Positions 28,452 to 37,939 of a stretch of 64,000 nt of DNA are shown in pieces. The DNA comes from Chroococcidiopsis sp. CCMEE 29 (GTDB taxonomy: Bacteria; Cyanobacteriota; Cyanobacteriia; Cyanobacteriales; Chroococcidiopsidaceae): the NCBI RefSeq assembly GCF_023558375.1, contig NZ_CP083761.1, positions 2,784,001-2,848,000 on the forward strand, given 5' to 3'. Every line of letters starts with the position of its first letter. Positions within the stretch are counted from its first letter, which is position 1. A program made the translations under genes and the position numbers. The notes under the pieces are model-generated. The model did no database searches. It had not been told where the DNA came from and worked only from the letters and a program-made list of their open reading frames with translations.

Positions 28452-30200
28452 TTAGCGTAGCAACTCCTCCATTTGATTTTGACTACAAAGCCTGCGGTAT
28501 AGACCTGGTTGTTGCAAGAGTTCGCTATGAGTACCAGTCTGGACGATTTCACCTTTGTCCATGACAAAAATTCGGTCAGCTGTGGCAGCAGCAGATAGTT
28601 GGTGGGAAATAAAGACAACCGTTTTGCGTTGGGTGCCTTGGGAAAGATTGTGCAAGATTTCTGTTGCTGTTTGATTGTCCACACTGGAGAGAGCATCATC
28701 CAAAATCAGCACTGGTGCATCGACTAGCAAAGCCCGAGCGAGAGCAGTTCGCTGCCGTTGACCCCCAGAAAGGGTAATGCCACGCTCGCCTACAATTGTT
28801 TCATATTGCTGGGGAAAATTGAGAATTTCTGGGTGAATCTGGGCTTGTTTAGCACTGTATTCTACTTCTGAGTGTTCACTCAGAGGGTCACCGTAGCGGA
28901 CATTGTTTTTGATTGTGGTGCTAAACAGGAAACTATCTTGAGGGACGTAGGCGATCGCACTGCGTAAATCTGCCAATTTCAGTTGGGTAATATCGTATCC
29001 ATCCAAAAATAATTGCTCTGCCTCAATATCTAACAAGCGAGGGATGGCATTCGCCAACGTTGATTTCCCCGAACCAATCGGTCCCACGATCGCGACTGTT
29101 TCCCCTGGCTTTATCGTAAAATTTACATCCTTTAGCGCTGGTGCGGTAGAGCCTGGATAGGTATAACTGAGATGTCGAGCCGTTAGCCTCCCCCTCACCT
29201 GTTCCTGGGGCAGATGAATGGAATTATCTGCGTCTTTAATTTTGGGTGTAACCGTAAGAATTGACTCGATCCGGTCAATACTGACTTCACCCCGTTGGTA
29301 AGCAGTAATGGTAAACCCTAACAGTGCAGTGGGAAAAACTAGACGCTCCACATAGAGGATTAAAGCCAAAAAATCACCCACACTCAGAGTTCCAGCGGCA
29401 ATCTGGCCTGCCCCCAGCCACAGCAGAATTAGTAAGCTGATGTATGCCAATCCTCCCACTAAAGGGAACAATGTATTCCGCGTTTTTGCTAGCTTTAGGT
29501 TTGCTGCCAGTAACTGCTGATTATTCCGACGGAAGGCACGGCGTTCGTTCTCCTCTTGAGCATAGATTTTAATCAGAGCCATGCCGCTCATATCTTCCTG
29601 GATCAACTCACTGATGGTAGAGAGTCTCTCCTGTACTTCCATCTGTTCGTTGCGGAGGCGATCGCTAAAAAGTTGTACCAAAATCAGCATGAAGGGATAG
29701 ACGGCGATCGCGGCTAAAGTCAATTCCACGTTAATCGTCAGCATCACAGGTAGTGTCAGAGCGTAGGCAAATATTGTATTTGCCAAACTCAGCACTGCAA
29801 AGCCCAATAACCGCCGGATATTTTCTACATCACTCGTGGCGCGGTTAATCAAATCTCCAGCAGTATTGGCATTAAAATAAGACGGCTCCAACTGTAGTAA
29901 GTGTTGAAAAATCTTTTGTTTCAGATCAAACTCCACCTGCCGCCCCACTCCAAACAAGGCGACACGAGACACCATGCGGATTACCCACATCACGGAGCTG
30001 AGTACGATAATCAGCGCTACATAGCGTAAAACTTGATCGAAGCTGAACGTAACCTGAAGTCTGTCAATGATGTTACGAATCAGCAAAGGGATGTAAACAC
30101 CCACGGCATTGACGACAAGCAGAGCCAAGATACCTACGGTAGCCTGTCGCCAATGAGGACGTAGGTATGAACCGAGTTTAGAGAGCCGCGATTGAGCCAT
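28452..30200 (-). CDS. ABC exporter, fused permease-ATPase (ABCB/MsbA-like)
   Basis: A 582-residue half-transporter. Six transmembrane helices in the first 310 residues (ABC_membrane), then an ATPase: Walker A GPIGSGKST, signature LSGGQRQR, Walker B VLILDDALSSVD, switch His in VFISHQ. It should work as a homodimer or heterodimer exporting a lipid, peptide or drug. ATG 30200 is supported by the conserved start. It lies 252 bases upstream of the next minus-strand partner on its 5' side, a secreted glycosidase-like gene, but no shared function can be claimed. Confidence 0.92.
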   Translation of the reverse strand: MAQSRLSKLGSYLRPHWRQATVGILALLVVNAVGVYIPLLIRNIIDRLQVTFSFDQVLRYVALIIVLSSVMWVIRMVSRVALFGVGRQVEFDLKQKIFQHLLQLEPSYFNANTAGDLINRATSDVENIRRLLGFAVLSLANTIFAYALTLPVMLTINVELTLAAIAVYPFMLILVQLFSDRLRNEQMEVQERLSTISELIQEDMSGMALIKIYAQEENERRAFRRNNQQLLAANLKLAKTRNTLFPLVGGLAYISLLILLWLGAGQIAAGTLSVGDFLALILYVERLVFPTALLGFTITAYQRGEVSIDRIESILTVTPKIKDADNSIHLPQEQVRGRLTARHLSYTYPGSTAPALKDVNFTIKPGETVAIVGPIGSGKSTLANAIPRLLDIEAEQLFLDGYDITQLKLADLRSAIAYVPQDSFLFSTTIKNNVRYGDPLSEHSEVEYSAKQAQIHPEILNFPQQYETIVGERGITLSGGQRQRTALARALLVDAPVLILDDALSSVDNQTATEILHNLSQGTQRKTVVFISHQLSAAATADRIFVMDKGEIVQTGTHSELLQQPGLYRRLCSQNQMEELLR

Positions 30201-30296
30201 TACAGCAATTGAGCAACTTTGCTGATTCTAGAACTATCACGGCTGTTGTTGTCTTCTAGCTGTTGGAGGAATATTCAACTGCTAGTAGTTGAAACT

Positions 30297-31616
30297 CTAG
30301 CTGGGCTCAAGTTCTACAACCATAGGATAGTCAGGTACATCGAGTGTGATTTGTTTTGGGTTAGTATCCTGCTTCACCCACTGAGTGGACTTGTTCGGCA
30401 GGTATGTTGTTGCTTTAGCAATTGGCGTGTTTAATGTCAGCGTTACCTGTTGGGTAGGAACGTTGATATATTGTCTGGCATTCACCTCAAAGCCGGAAAC
30501 TTCTTGCCACAGAACTAAGTAAAACTTCTTGTCACGCTTCTGCAACAAAGTATGATGTACATTTGTTGTGTTGCCGCTCAAGACATAGTCTAAAGCTGTT
30601 GGCGTGAAGTTAGGTCCTGGATCTTTTAACACCCTGATCAGGTTTTTGAGTGCTACAAAAGCGGGCTTTTCCGAGCCATCGTGACGCAATAGCCCGAAGT
30701 TTTTGTAGAGATTATTGCCATCATTCGACTCGTTAATCAACTCATAGCCAAAGGTTCGGTGAATACCGTAGTTAAACTGTTCTAGGAACAACCGAGGGTA
30801 ATATTTTCCAGCAACTTCCTCTGGTACACCCATATGCCCCTCCGCTGAGGTTGTATTGTGATAGCCTGTCTCAACCGTAACTACTGGCTTCGACCCACCA
30901 TATTTCCGGATTAAATCTACATTCCACTTCAGGCTCCCGTAGCCATTAAATCCCCAGCCTTGGGTTCCTGGATGTCTACCAGAATAGTAGTTTGGCATAG
31001 CGGCGTAATCAATAGAGTTGCTCAAGTCGCCAACTGCATTGATAGCGTCTTCCGATGTTAACGATGGACCGTACACTGGCAAACTAGCTGTAGCACTGTC
31101 TCCTTTAATCGCTTTGAACAGTTGCTGTTGATAGTTTCGCAAGGTATTAACCCAATTGCTATCACCGCTGTTGTTGTACTCGTTTGGTCCCTGAACGCCT
31201 GCAACTACGTCTTTACCAAGTTCCTTATTCAGAGCCACTGCTTCCTGTGGCGTGATGGTACGCGGGTCGAAGCTCAAAGTGCACCGAATGCCCTGCTTTG
31301 CCAATTCTTTCAGTCTGTCAAGGTAGCCGTTTAGATTTCTTGTACCGCCATCGCGGATGTGGCGAACGCCCAACTCCAACAACTTGGGCTTAATTAGTTC
31401 TTCGTACTTCTGGTAGTAAGCAGAATTTTGGTAATACAAATGTGTATTCACACCGATTGAGTCAACAAAAGAATCAGCACTGCGGGCTGTTTCTGATGCT
31501 GCATTTACTGAGGACACAAACAGGTTTGTGCAAAGACTCAATGTAACTCCTGCTGTACTCGCCAAGCGAAAGCTAGGCTTGACCTGATTCAGGCAAAGAC
31601 CGATCATTTTATTCAA
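30297..31616 (-). CDS. Secreted glycoside-hydrolase-like TIM-barrel protein
   Basis: 439 residues with an N-terminal signal peptide (hydrophobic about 18-38, cleavage near VNA-AS). A (beta/alpha)8 clan-A-like layout is suggested: Asn-Glu at a strand end in VQGPNEYNNSGD (acid/base candidate) and Glu in VVTVETGYHN (nucleophile candidate), with a C-terminal beta domain. It probably cleaves an extracellular polysaccharide; the exact GH family is not clear to me. TTG 31616 is preferred because AAGGAG sits 7 bases upstream; ATG 31607 is too far from it. It is beside galE and polysaccharide genes. Confidence 0.75.
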   Translation of the reverse strand: MNKMIGLCLNQVKPSFRLASTAGVTLSLCTNLFVSSVNAASETARSADSFVDSIGVNTHLYYQNSAYYQKYEELIKPKLLELGVRHIRDGGTRNLNGYLDRLKELAKQGIRCTLSFDPRTITPQEAVALNKELGKDVVAGVQGPNEYNNSGDSNWVNTLRNYQQQLFKAIKGDSATASLPVYGPSLTSEDAINAVGDLSNSIDYAAMPNYYSGRHPGTQGWGFNGYGSLKWNVDLIRKYGGSKPVVTVETGYHNTTSAEGHMGVPEEVAGKYYPRLFLEQFNYGIHRTFGYELINESNDGNNLYKNFGLLRHDGSEKPAFVALKNLIRVLKDPGPNFTPTALDYVLSGNTTNVHHTLLQKRDKKFYLVLWQEVSGFEVNARQYINVPTQQVTLTLNTPIAKATTYLPNKSTQWVKQDTNPKQITLDVPDYPMVVELEPS

Positions 31617-32103
31617 AAAATTTCTCCTTCACACCAATACAGATATAGACTTAGGAACTCAAAAATTTAATTCCCTAAATCCTCTCGTTAAAGATATCAG
31701 CTTTTTGCACCTAAAGCATATTTATCAAATCAAAAATATCGCTGGAATGCTCACCCTAGCGATGTAGTGGCTGGAACTCATAATGTTTTAGGGTTGATAT
31801 TTCAGTGTAAATTTAATTACTAGCTTACCTGTATTATTCAGTAAAAATGACGTAGATTATTACAGCTAATGATGTTAACAATCTATTTCTTCGTTAATCA
31901 ATTCAAACTACCTAGCCAGCTATTACCCAACAAATAAAACAGCAAGGTTATGGGGTAAGCAGCCAAACCACGCAAGAACTAATAGCTCCATGAGCTTAGT
32001 GGTTTTGCTACTCCTAAACCATTGCAGATTCACTCCTCAGCTCCTACACAATTGAATCAGCCATCAGTTAAATTAGGTGTGTCACAGTCACTACAGAAAG
32101 AAA
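31617..32103. other. Intergenic region, glycosidase-like gene/galE
   Basis: About 490 AT-rich bases between divergent genes, holding their promoters. I see no small gene, RNA or repeat worth naming. Confidence 0.5.
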
Positions 32104-33105
32104 ATGTCGCTTGTGAAACCTACCATTCTCGTTACTGGCGGAGCTGGATACATTGGTTCTCATGCAGTGCTAGCACTGAAACGCGCTGGTTATGGCGTGG
32201 TTGTTCTTGACAATTTAGTGTATGGACATCGAGACTTGGTGGAAAAAGTTTTACAGGTAGAGCTAATTATCGGCGATACCAATGACCGCGCGCTGCTTGA
32301 CGAGTTGTTTGCCACCCATAAGATTGCAGCGGTGATGCACTTTTCTGCCTATGCCTACGTAGGGGAATCAGTCACCGATCCTGGCAAATACTACCGCAAC
32401 AACGTTGTTGGCACTCTCACCTTACTAGAAGCAATGGCGGCAGCGTCAGTGAAGACTTTTGTCTTTTCTTCTACTTGCGCCACCTACGGAGTACCGAAGA
32501 CAGTCCCAATTCCTGAAGACCATCCCCAAAATCCAATTAATCCTTATGGAGCCACCAAATTAATGGTGGAGCGAATTTTAGCAGATTTTGATGGTGCCTA
32601 CGGTTTGAAGTCTGTGTGTTTTCGCTACTTTAATGCTGCAGGTGCTGACCCAACTGGCTTATTGGGAGAGGACCATAACCCAGAAACGCACTTAATCCCG
32701 CTGGTACTGATGGCAGCTTTAGGCAAACGCGAATCTGTTTTCATTTTCGGGACTGATTACCCCACACCAGATGGCACTTGTATTCGGGATTATATTCACG
32801 TTACAGACCTGGCAGATGCTCATATTTTAGGTGTGGAATATCTATTGCAAGGTGGGGACACAGCCGCATTTAACTTAGGCAATGGGAATGGCTTTTCAGT
32901 TAAACAGGTAATTGACACAGCAAAGACGGTTACGGGTCAAAATATTAAGGTTGTAGAGAGCGATCGCCGACCTGGCGATCCACCGATCCTGGTTGGCAGT
33001 AGCGACAAAGCTAGAAAAGTTTTAGGCTGGGAACCTCAGTACCCAGCCTTGCAAGAGATTATTACCCACGCATGGCATTGGCATCAACAGCGCCATGCTA
33101 AGTAA
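32104..33105 (+). CDS. galE: UDP-glucose 4-epimerase
   Basis: Interconverts UDP-glucose and UDP-galactose with tightly bound NAD, feeding glycolipid and exopolysaccharide synthesis. 333 residues. NAD loop TGGAGYIGSHAVLAL; FSSTCATYG with the catalytic Ser/Thr; Tyr-x3-Lys in INPYGATKLM; FRYFNAAGADP follows, as in true GalE. ATG 32104 is chosen because the family begins just there; an in-frame GTG at 32077 would add nine residues. It heads the polysaccharide region on the plus strand. Confidence 0.94.
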   Translation: MSLVKPTILVTGGAGYIGSHAVLALKRAGYGVVVLDNLVYGHRDLVEKVLQVELIIGDTNDRALLDELFATHKIAAVMHFSAYAYVGESVTDPGKYYRNNVVGTLTLLEAMAAASVKTFVFSSTCATYGVPKTVPIPEDHPQNPINPYGATKLMVERILADFDGAYGLKSVCFRYFNAAGADPTGLLGEDHNPETHLIPLVLMAALGKRESVFIFGTDYPTPDGTCIRDYIHVTDLADAHILGVEYLLQGGDTAAFNLGNGNGFSVKQVIDTAKTVTGQNIKVVESDRRPGDPPILVGSSDKARKVLGWEPQYPALQEIITHAWHWHQQRHAK

Positions 33106-33134
33106 AAGGTGTGCTGCATAAATTCATCCTAGCT

Positions 33135-33809
33135 TTAGCAAGCCCCGTCTCTAGCAAAAATCACGTAGATTGTCTTGGCAATTAAAACTAGGTCGTATAA
33201 GGGGTGCCACTGGCGTTGATAACGTAGGTCTAGATTTACTACTTCTTCAAAATCTTTCACGCTAGAACGACCATTAACTTGCCATTCACCTGTCAATCCG
33301 GGTTTGACATTTAACCTTTGCCAGTGACGCTCGTTGTATAGAGCAACTTCATCGGCAGTGGGTGGACGGGTTCCCACTAAGCTCATCTCGCCTATCAGGA
33401 CGTTCCAAAACTGAGGTAGTTCATCTATGCTTGAGCTTCTCAAAAAACGGCCTATTCTCGTGACTCGTGGGTCTTTTTCGTTTTTAAAAATTAGACCTGA
33501 TGCTTCGTTAGTCACCTGTGCCTTTAACTGGTCGGCATTTTCAACCATCGAGCGGAATTTCCAAAGCCGAAACGCACGCCCTTGAAGTCCGTAACGCTCT
33601 TGGCTATATAAAATTGGTCCTGGGCTGTCTAACTTGATAGCGATCGCCAAAGGTACAAAAATAATCGTTAGCATCAGCAGCCCTATCAAGCTGCCAATAA
33701 TATCCAACAAACGCTTAAATACAGAGTAAGCTGACGGATGCGGTGCTTGTGACTCTGGCAATTTGGATACTGTAGTTTTAATAGCTGTAGGTAACAGTGT
33801 TTGGTACAT
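33135..33809 (-). CDS. Undecaprenyl-phosphate sugar-phosphate transferase
   Basis: A 224-residue bacterial sugar transferase (WcaJ/RfbP C-terminal type) that loads the first sugar-phosphate onto the lipid carrier for exopolysaccharide or O-antigen. One membrane segment (about 33-57) precedes the catalytic domain with RYGLQGRAFRLWKFRSMVE, SSIDELPQFWNVLIGEMSLV and KPGLTGEWQVNGRSS. The protein ends at GAC without the usual extra helix. Convergent with galE. A second gene of this family lies at 37093. Confidence 0.92.
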   Translation of the reverse strand: MYQTLLPTAIKTTVSKLPESQAPHPSAYSVFKRLLDIIGSLIGLLMLTIIFVPLAIAIKLDSPGPILYSQERYGLQGRAFRLWKFRSMVENADQLKAQVTNEASGLIFKNEKDPRVTRIGRFLRSSSIDELPQFWNVLIGEMSLVGTRPPTADEVALYNERHWQRLNVKPGLTGEWQVNGRSSVKDFEEVVNLDLRYQRQWHPLYDLVLIAKTIYVIFARDGAC

Positions 33810-34180
33810 CGTTGTTACGACTGAATCTGCAATAAATAAAGGAACCGTATAAATACGCAGTCTTCTTCCGAATATATAATAATCACTCAGATCTCAATTG
33901 ATAGTGTTTCGGAGTACACTTTGCTGAATCTTCATTAAGAATGCTAGAGAGTTCTATTTTTGTAAAGTTCATGTAAAGCTTCTTGATCCGGAGTTATACG
34001 TAGGCATCTGGGAGGATTACCGATCAATCTAGTCAGCAGGTTACTCAGGTGGTTCTAATTCTTAATTTTTCTTAATCTTTTAACTAGAGATTTCCCTGAC
34101 CCCTGACTCCTTAACTGCGTCCTTTGAAGATGCTAAAGTTAAGGGCAGTTTGATTGGGGTTGCTAGGAATCCTACAGTCT
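33810..34180. other. Intergenic region before pgsA
   Basis: About 370 bases with promoters for the divergent sugar transferase and pgsA. A TGACCCC-type repeat pair occurs near 34095. No gene seen. Confidence 0.45.
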
Positions 34181-34726
34181 ATGTCACTACCTAACTGGGT
34201 CACGTTTTCCCGGCTACTGGTGTTGCCAGTACTGCTGTATTACTTGCAAAACCCAACTGCTGAAACTCGCTGGCTCAGTTTAGCAATTTTTATCGTTGCT
34301 GCCATGACAGATTGGCTGGATGGCTACCTAGCTCGAAAGCTCAACCAAGTGACTGAGCTGGGTAAGTTTCTAGACCCTCTAGTAGATAAGTTAGTAGTGC
34401 TGGCTCCCCTGCTGGCATTGATTGAATTAGGACAAGTTCCTGCCTGGGGAGTGTTTTTAATACTGGCGCGGGAGTTAAGCATAGCAGGCTGGCGGGTCAC
34501 TCCAAGTTTGACAGGCACAGTGGTTGTAGGGGCAAATTTCTGGGGCAAACTTAAAACAGTGAGTCAAATAGCGGCGATCGCTATACTAATTTCTCCTCTA
34601 TCAGCTAGGTGGATCGCCCCGTCCCTCATTGCTTTCTGGATTTCCGTCATCCTCACCTTGATTTCCGGTGTCATTTACCTTTTGCCTCAACCGAGAATTT
34701 CGTCATCGGTTGAGAAATCAACTTGA
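34181..34726 (+). CDS. pgsA: CDP-diacylglycerol--glycerol-3-phosphate 3-phosphatidyltransferase
   Basis: Integral membrane enzyme making phosphatidylglycerol phosphate, the precursor of PG, an essential thylakoid lipid. 181 residues. The CDP-alcohol phosphatidyltransferase motif DG-x2-AR-x8-G-x3-D-x3-D is complete (DGYLARKLNQ...GKFLDPLVDK). Four to five helices. ATG 34181 (MSLPNWVTFSRLL) follows TAGGA; the upstream in-frame TTG 34154 is less like the family. Its last 40 bases overlap the opposite-strand CSP41-like gene. Confidence 0.93.
   Translation: MSLPNWVTFSRLLVLPVLLYYLQNPTAETRWLSLAIFIVAAMTDWLDGYLARKLNQVTELGKFLDPLVDKLVVLAPLLALIELGQVPAWGVFLILARELSIAGWRVTPSLTGTVVVGANFWGKLKTVSQIAAIAILISPLSARWIAPSLIAFWISVILTLISGVIYLLPQPRISSSVEKST
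34687..34713. other. Stem-loop in overlapping gene tails
   Basis: TCAACCGA (34687-34694) pairs perfectly with TCGGTTGA (34706-34713) exactly where pgsA and the convergent CSP41-like gene overlap. There is no T-run, so termination is uncertain. Confidence 0.5.
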
Positions 34727-35616
34727 GCTGTGCCTCGACCAGAGGCAAGGTAATCATTATGAAAAGAGTCTTTTAGACCAGATATTAGGTCAAATTCTGG
34801 TTGCCAGTTAAGTTCGGTCACGGCTTTGTTCACTGCAGCAAAGAAATGCTGCACACGCAGGGGAAATGCCTTGCGCTTGCCGAAATCAAACTGTTTTGGG
34901 TCGTAATGGACAATCTGTAACTGATCTGCTGCCTTGCCAGCTGCCTCAGCACAAGCACGAGCCAAACCATCAAAAGTGACGTAGCGATCGCCTGACACAT
35001 TGTAAATCTGCCCGACTGCCTGAGCGTTTTCTAACACATTACACATTGCCCTAGCTAAATCTTTCACATGACCCAATTGGGTGATATGTAACCCATTACC
35101 AGGAATTGGGAGTGGGCGATCGCGTACAATTCTGTCAAAAAACCAGCTTTCTAGCTCATTATAGTTCTGAGGACCGTAGATATACGTAGGGCGAATCGAA
35201 GTAAACGGCAATCCTAGCTGGGTTAGGTAAGCCTCTGTTTCATGCTTTCCCCGATGACGGCTGTTTGGATCGACAGGGTCGCCCTCAATATGAGGCAATT
35301 GGTCGGATCGGAGATAAACGCCAGCCGAACTCATATAGACAAAGTGCTGCACCCGGTCTTTAAACATCTCGGCTAGAGGTTGGGTGTCACTGAGTTCTCG
35401 CCCATTATTATCAAAGATGGCATCAAAATGTTCTTTAGATAGCTTTTCCTTCAATTCAGTGCTGGAAGTGCGATCGCCTTTAATCTCAAACACTCCCTTC
35501 ACTGGAGCAGGTCGATTACCACGATTGAACAATACTACCTCATGTCCTTGTTCCACCAGCATTCGAGTCAGGTAGACACCAATAAATCGCGTGCCACCCA
35601 TCATCAAAATTCGCAT
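34687..35616 (-). CDS. NAD-dependent epimerase/dehydratase-like protein, CSP41b type
   Basis: A 309-residue extended-SDR protein. Nucleotide loop MMGGTRFIGVYLTRML at the N-terminus, SSAGVYLRSDQLPH, GKHETEAYL in place of the usual Tyr-x3-Lys helix, and a C-terminal WQPEFDLISGLKDSF with the terminal VDFSTDDEILG. This pattern is that of plastid CSP41b and its cyanobacterial homologs, which bind RNA and stabilise or cleave plastid transcripts rather than act as sugar epimerases. ATG 35616 is chosen from the conserved start (MRILMMGG); the frame extends to 35673. It overlaps the pgsA tail by 40 bases. Confidence 0.85.
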   Translation of the reverse strand: MRILMMGGTRFIGVYLTRMLVEQGHEVVLFNRGNRPAPVKGVFEIKGDRTSSTELKEKLSKEHFDAIFDNNGRELSDTQPLAEMFKDRVQHFVYMSSAGVYLRSDQLPHIEGDPVDPNSRHRGKHETEAYLTQLGLPFTSIRPTYIYGPQNYNELESWFFDRIVRDRPLPIPGNGLHITQLGHVKDLARAMCNVLENAQAVGQIYNVSGDRYVTFDGLARACAEAAGKAADQLQIVHYDPKQFDFGKRKAFPLRVQHFFAAVNKAVTELNWQPEFDLISGLKDSFHNDYLASGRGTAQVDFSTDDEILG

Positions 35617-35843
35617 AATTTTCCAAACCCTATCTTTTAGCCTTAAACTAGTTTGCTCAGACTTACATACCAATTTTGAGGGTATCAGGTTGGGCTAACA
35701 TCTGGAACTATTTCGAGAAATCATCGTCTTTAGGGAAAATTAACAGTCAGAACACTAAAGATAAGAGACAAGCAAGTGAGGACAGAGTAAATTCTCCCTG
35801 ACCCCTGATCCCCGATCCCTGACCCCTCTTAGGAGCTTTGCCT

Positions 35844-36989
35844 TTGAAGTATGCGCTTGTCCATGAATGGTTAACACCTAAAGCTACTGGTGGTTCAGAA
35901 ATTGTAGTGCGGGAAATTCTAAACTTCATTCATGCTGACCTCTATTCCCTAATCGACTTTGAATCGGTCAATCCTGAAAGCTACCTTTTTCAGCGTCAGA
36001 TTGGCACGACGTTTTTGCAGCACTTCCCGCAAGCCTGTAACGGTGTGCAGAAATATCTGCCGTTTTTACCGCTGGCAATCGAGCAGCTAGATTTGCGAGC
36101 CTACGATGTTATTCTTTCCTCTTCCCACACAGTTGCTAAAGGAGTTCTCACTATTCCTGGACAGTTGCACATCTGCTACTGCCATACTCCCATGCGCTTT
36201 GCCTGGGACTTGACATTTGATTACCTTCGTAGTAGTAAGTTGGGTCACGGTCTGCAAGGGGTGTTAACAAGATATATGCTCCATCGATTGCGGCAGTGGG
36301 ATGTACTAGCGGCGAATCGAGTCGATTACTTCATTGCCAACTCCCAAAACACAGCTCGTCGCATCTGGCGCTGCTACCGTCGTCCAGCAACAGTGATTTA
36401 CCCCCCAGTCAATGTCGAGCGATTTCCCTTTGTGGTCTCAAAACAAGATTTTTACCTTACAGTCTCCCGGTTAGTGAGTTATAAGCAAGTTTCTTTAATC
36501 GTCCAAGCGTTTAATCAGCTCAAAAAGCCCTTGGTGGTAATTGGCACGGGACCAGAGCTGAAAGCGATTCGCAAACTGGCGCAACCGCACGTGCAGGTGC
36601 TAGGGGCGCAACCTGATGATGTAGTGGAGAAATATATGGCTCAGGCAAAAGCATTTGTTTATGCGGCGTATGAGGATTTCGGCATTGCCCTAGTCGAGGC
36701 TCAAGCCTGCGGTACCCCCGTGATTGCCTTTGGCGCTGGAGGAGCTTTGGAAACAGTGCGGGATGTTCGCCAATATCCAGACACAGGAACGGGGATATTT
36801 TTTGGGACACAAACCGCAGCCGCCTTGGTTGAAGCGGTAGAAAAGTTTGAAACGTATCAGGAGGTGTTTAATCCTGAGTCTGCCCGATCCCAGGCTGCTC
36901 AATTTGCTCCTAAAATTTTTGAAGAGCGTTACCTAACTCTTTTAGAACGCTCATTCCATGAATTCCAGTCGCATCATCCTGGCTGTTGA
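35844..36989 (+). CDS. Glycosyltransferase, GT4 family
   Basis: About 381 residues, GT-B fold. N-terminal EWLTPKATGGSEIV, then the donor-site motif EDFGIALVEAQACGTPVIAFGAGGALE, typical of GT4 retaining transferases that use nucleotide sugars. It probably adds a sugar to an exopolysaccharide or lipid-linked repeat. Start TTG 35844 has AGGAG 8 bases upstream (35831-35835); TTG 35838 is too close to it. It is followed by a sugar-phosphate transferase and GDP-fucose genes on the same strand. Confidence 0.9.
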   Translation: MKYALVHEWLTPKATGGSEIVVREILNFIHADLYSLIDFESVNPESYLFQRQIGTTFLQHFPQACNGVQKYLPFLPLAIEQLDLRAYDVILSSSHTVAKGVLTIPGQLHICYCHTPMRFAWDLTFDYLRSSKLGHGLQGVLTRYMLHRLRQWDVLAANRVDYFIANSQNTARRIWRCYRRPATVIYPPVNVERFPFVVSKQDFYLTVSRLVSYKQVSLIVQAFNQLKKPLVVIGTGPELKAIRKLAQPHVQVLGAQPDDVVEKYMAQAKAFVYAAYEDFGIALVEAQACGTPVIAFGAGGALETVRDVRQYPDTGTGIFFGTQTAAALVEAVEKFETYQEVFNPESARSQAAQFAPKIFEERYLTLLERSFHEFQSHHPGC

Positions 36990-37092
36990 TTCGGATGTGG
37001 TTGATAACCTATAGGAATCAAATTTACCTCAGAATGGTGTCTTCTGGCTTTAAGATTGGGACTAGGTGTGGTGTGGATTGTTAAGGAGTATG

Positions 37093-37824
37093 ATGACTGC
37101 CCAGAGCTCAATCCTCTTTGGCAAGCGATTACGAACTTTCGTGAAACGTGGTCAAGAGCCACTTTGGCACAGAGGCAGACCTAAAGGTTTGTCCCTTGCT
37201 TTTCTAAACAGAGAGTTTGCCAAACGAGTTTTCGATGTTGTATTTTCGCTGTTGATTCTGATTTTGTTTTCCCCTCTCTACCTGCTGTTGGTCTTACTGA
37301 TTGCTTTAAGCTCTCCCGGACCAATTTTTTATATCCAGGAACGAGTTGGCAAAAACTACAAAACCTTTAATTGTATTAAATTCAGAACCATGGTAGTTAA
37401 TGCCGACGAAATGTTACTGGAGCTGATGGAAACATCGCCGCGATTGCGGCAAGAATTTGAGGATAACTTCAAGTTAAAACAAGACCCTCGAATTACTAAA
37501 GTTGGTCAATTTTTACGGCTGACCAGCCTCGATGAATTTCCCCAGTTCTGGAATGTTTTAAAAGGTGACATGAGTGTTGTTGGTCCTCGACCTTTAGTAG
37601 TAGAGGAACTACCCAGATACGGTTTTCATATTGACGAAGTTCTGACCATTAAGCCTGGTATTACTGGGTTGTGGCAAGTTTCCGGACGCAATGACATTCC
37701 CTACAATCGCCGAGTCCAAATAGACCTCTACTATGCAAATTTCCACAATATGTGGCTAGATCTGTGGGTGATTGTGAAAACAATTGGTGTAGTGATTATG
37801 CCTAAAGATAACGGAGCTTACTGA
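37093..37824 (+). CDS. Undecaprenyl-phosphate sugar-phosphate transferase (second copy)
   Basis: About 243 residues. One membrane helix near 48-72 (VVFSLLILILFSPLYLLLVL), then the sugar transferase domain: YIQERVGKNYKTFNCIKFRT, SLDEFPQFWNVLKGDMSVVG and KPGITGLWQVSGRNDI. It primes a polysaccharide on the lipid carrier. AAGGAG lies at 37083-37088, so ATG 37093 or 37090 starts it. It follows the GT4 gene by about 100 bases and precedes gmd, so the three may be co-transcribed. It differs enough from the copy at 33135 to have another sugar or pathway. Confidence 0.92.
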   Translation: MTAQSSILFGKRLRTFVKRGQEPLWHRGRPKGLSLAFLNREFAKRVFDVVFSLLILILFSPLYLLLVLLIALSSPGPIFYIQERVGKNYKTFNCIKFRTMVVNADEMLLELMETSPRLRQEFEDNFKLKQDPRITKVGQFLRLTSLDEFPQFWNVLKGDMSVVGPRPLVVEELPRYGFHIDEVLTIKPGITGLWQVSGRNDIPYNRRVQIDLYYANFHNMWLDLWVIVKTIGVVIMPKDNGAY

Positions 37825-37857
37825 CAGATTAACTAAAATATTTTGTTGGTTTTGCTG

Positions 37858-37876
37858 AGGGGCATTAACTGCCCCT
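37858..37876 (+). terminator. Stem-loop between sugar transferase and gmd
   Basis: AGGGGCA pairs with TGCCCCT around TTAAC, 34 bases after the sugar transferase stop. There is no T-run, so it may be a weak terminator or RNA-stability element. Confidence 0.4.
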
Positions 37877-37939
37877 TCTTGCTCTCTAAATGGCGCAATT
37901 TTCTTGAATCAACACAGACAACGTAAGGATATAGTAAGC

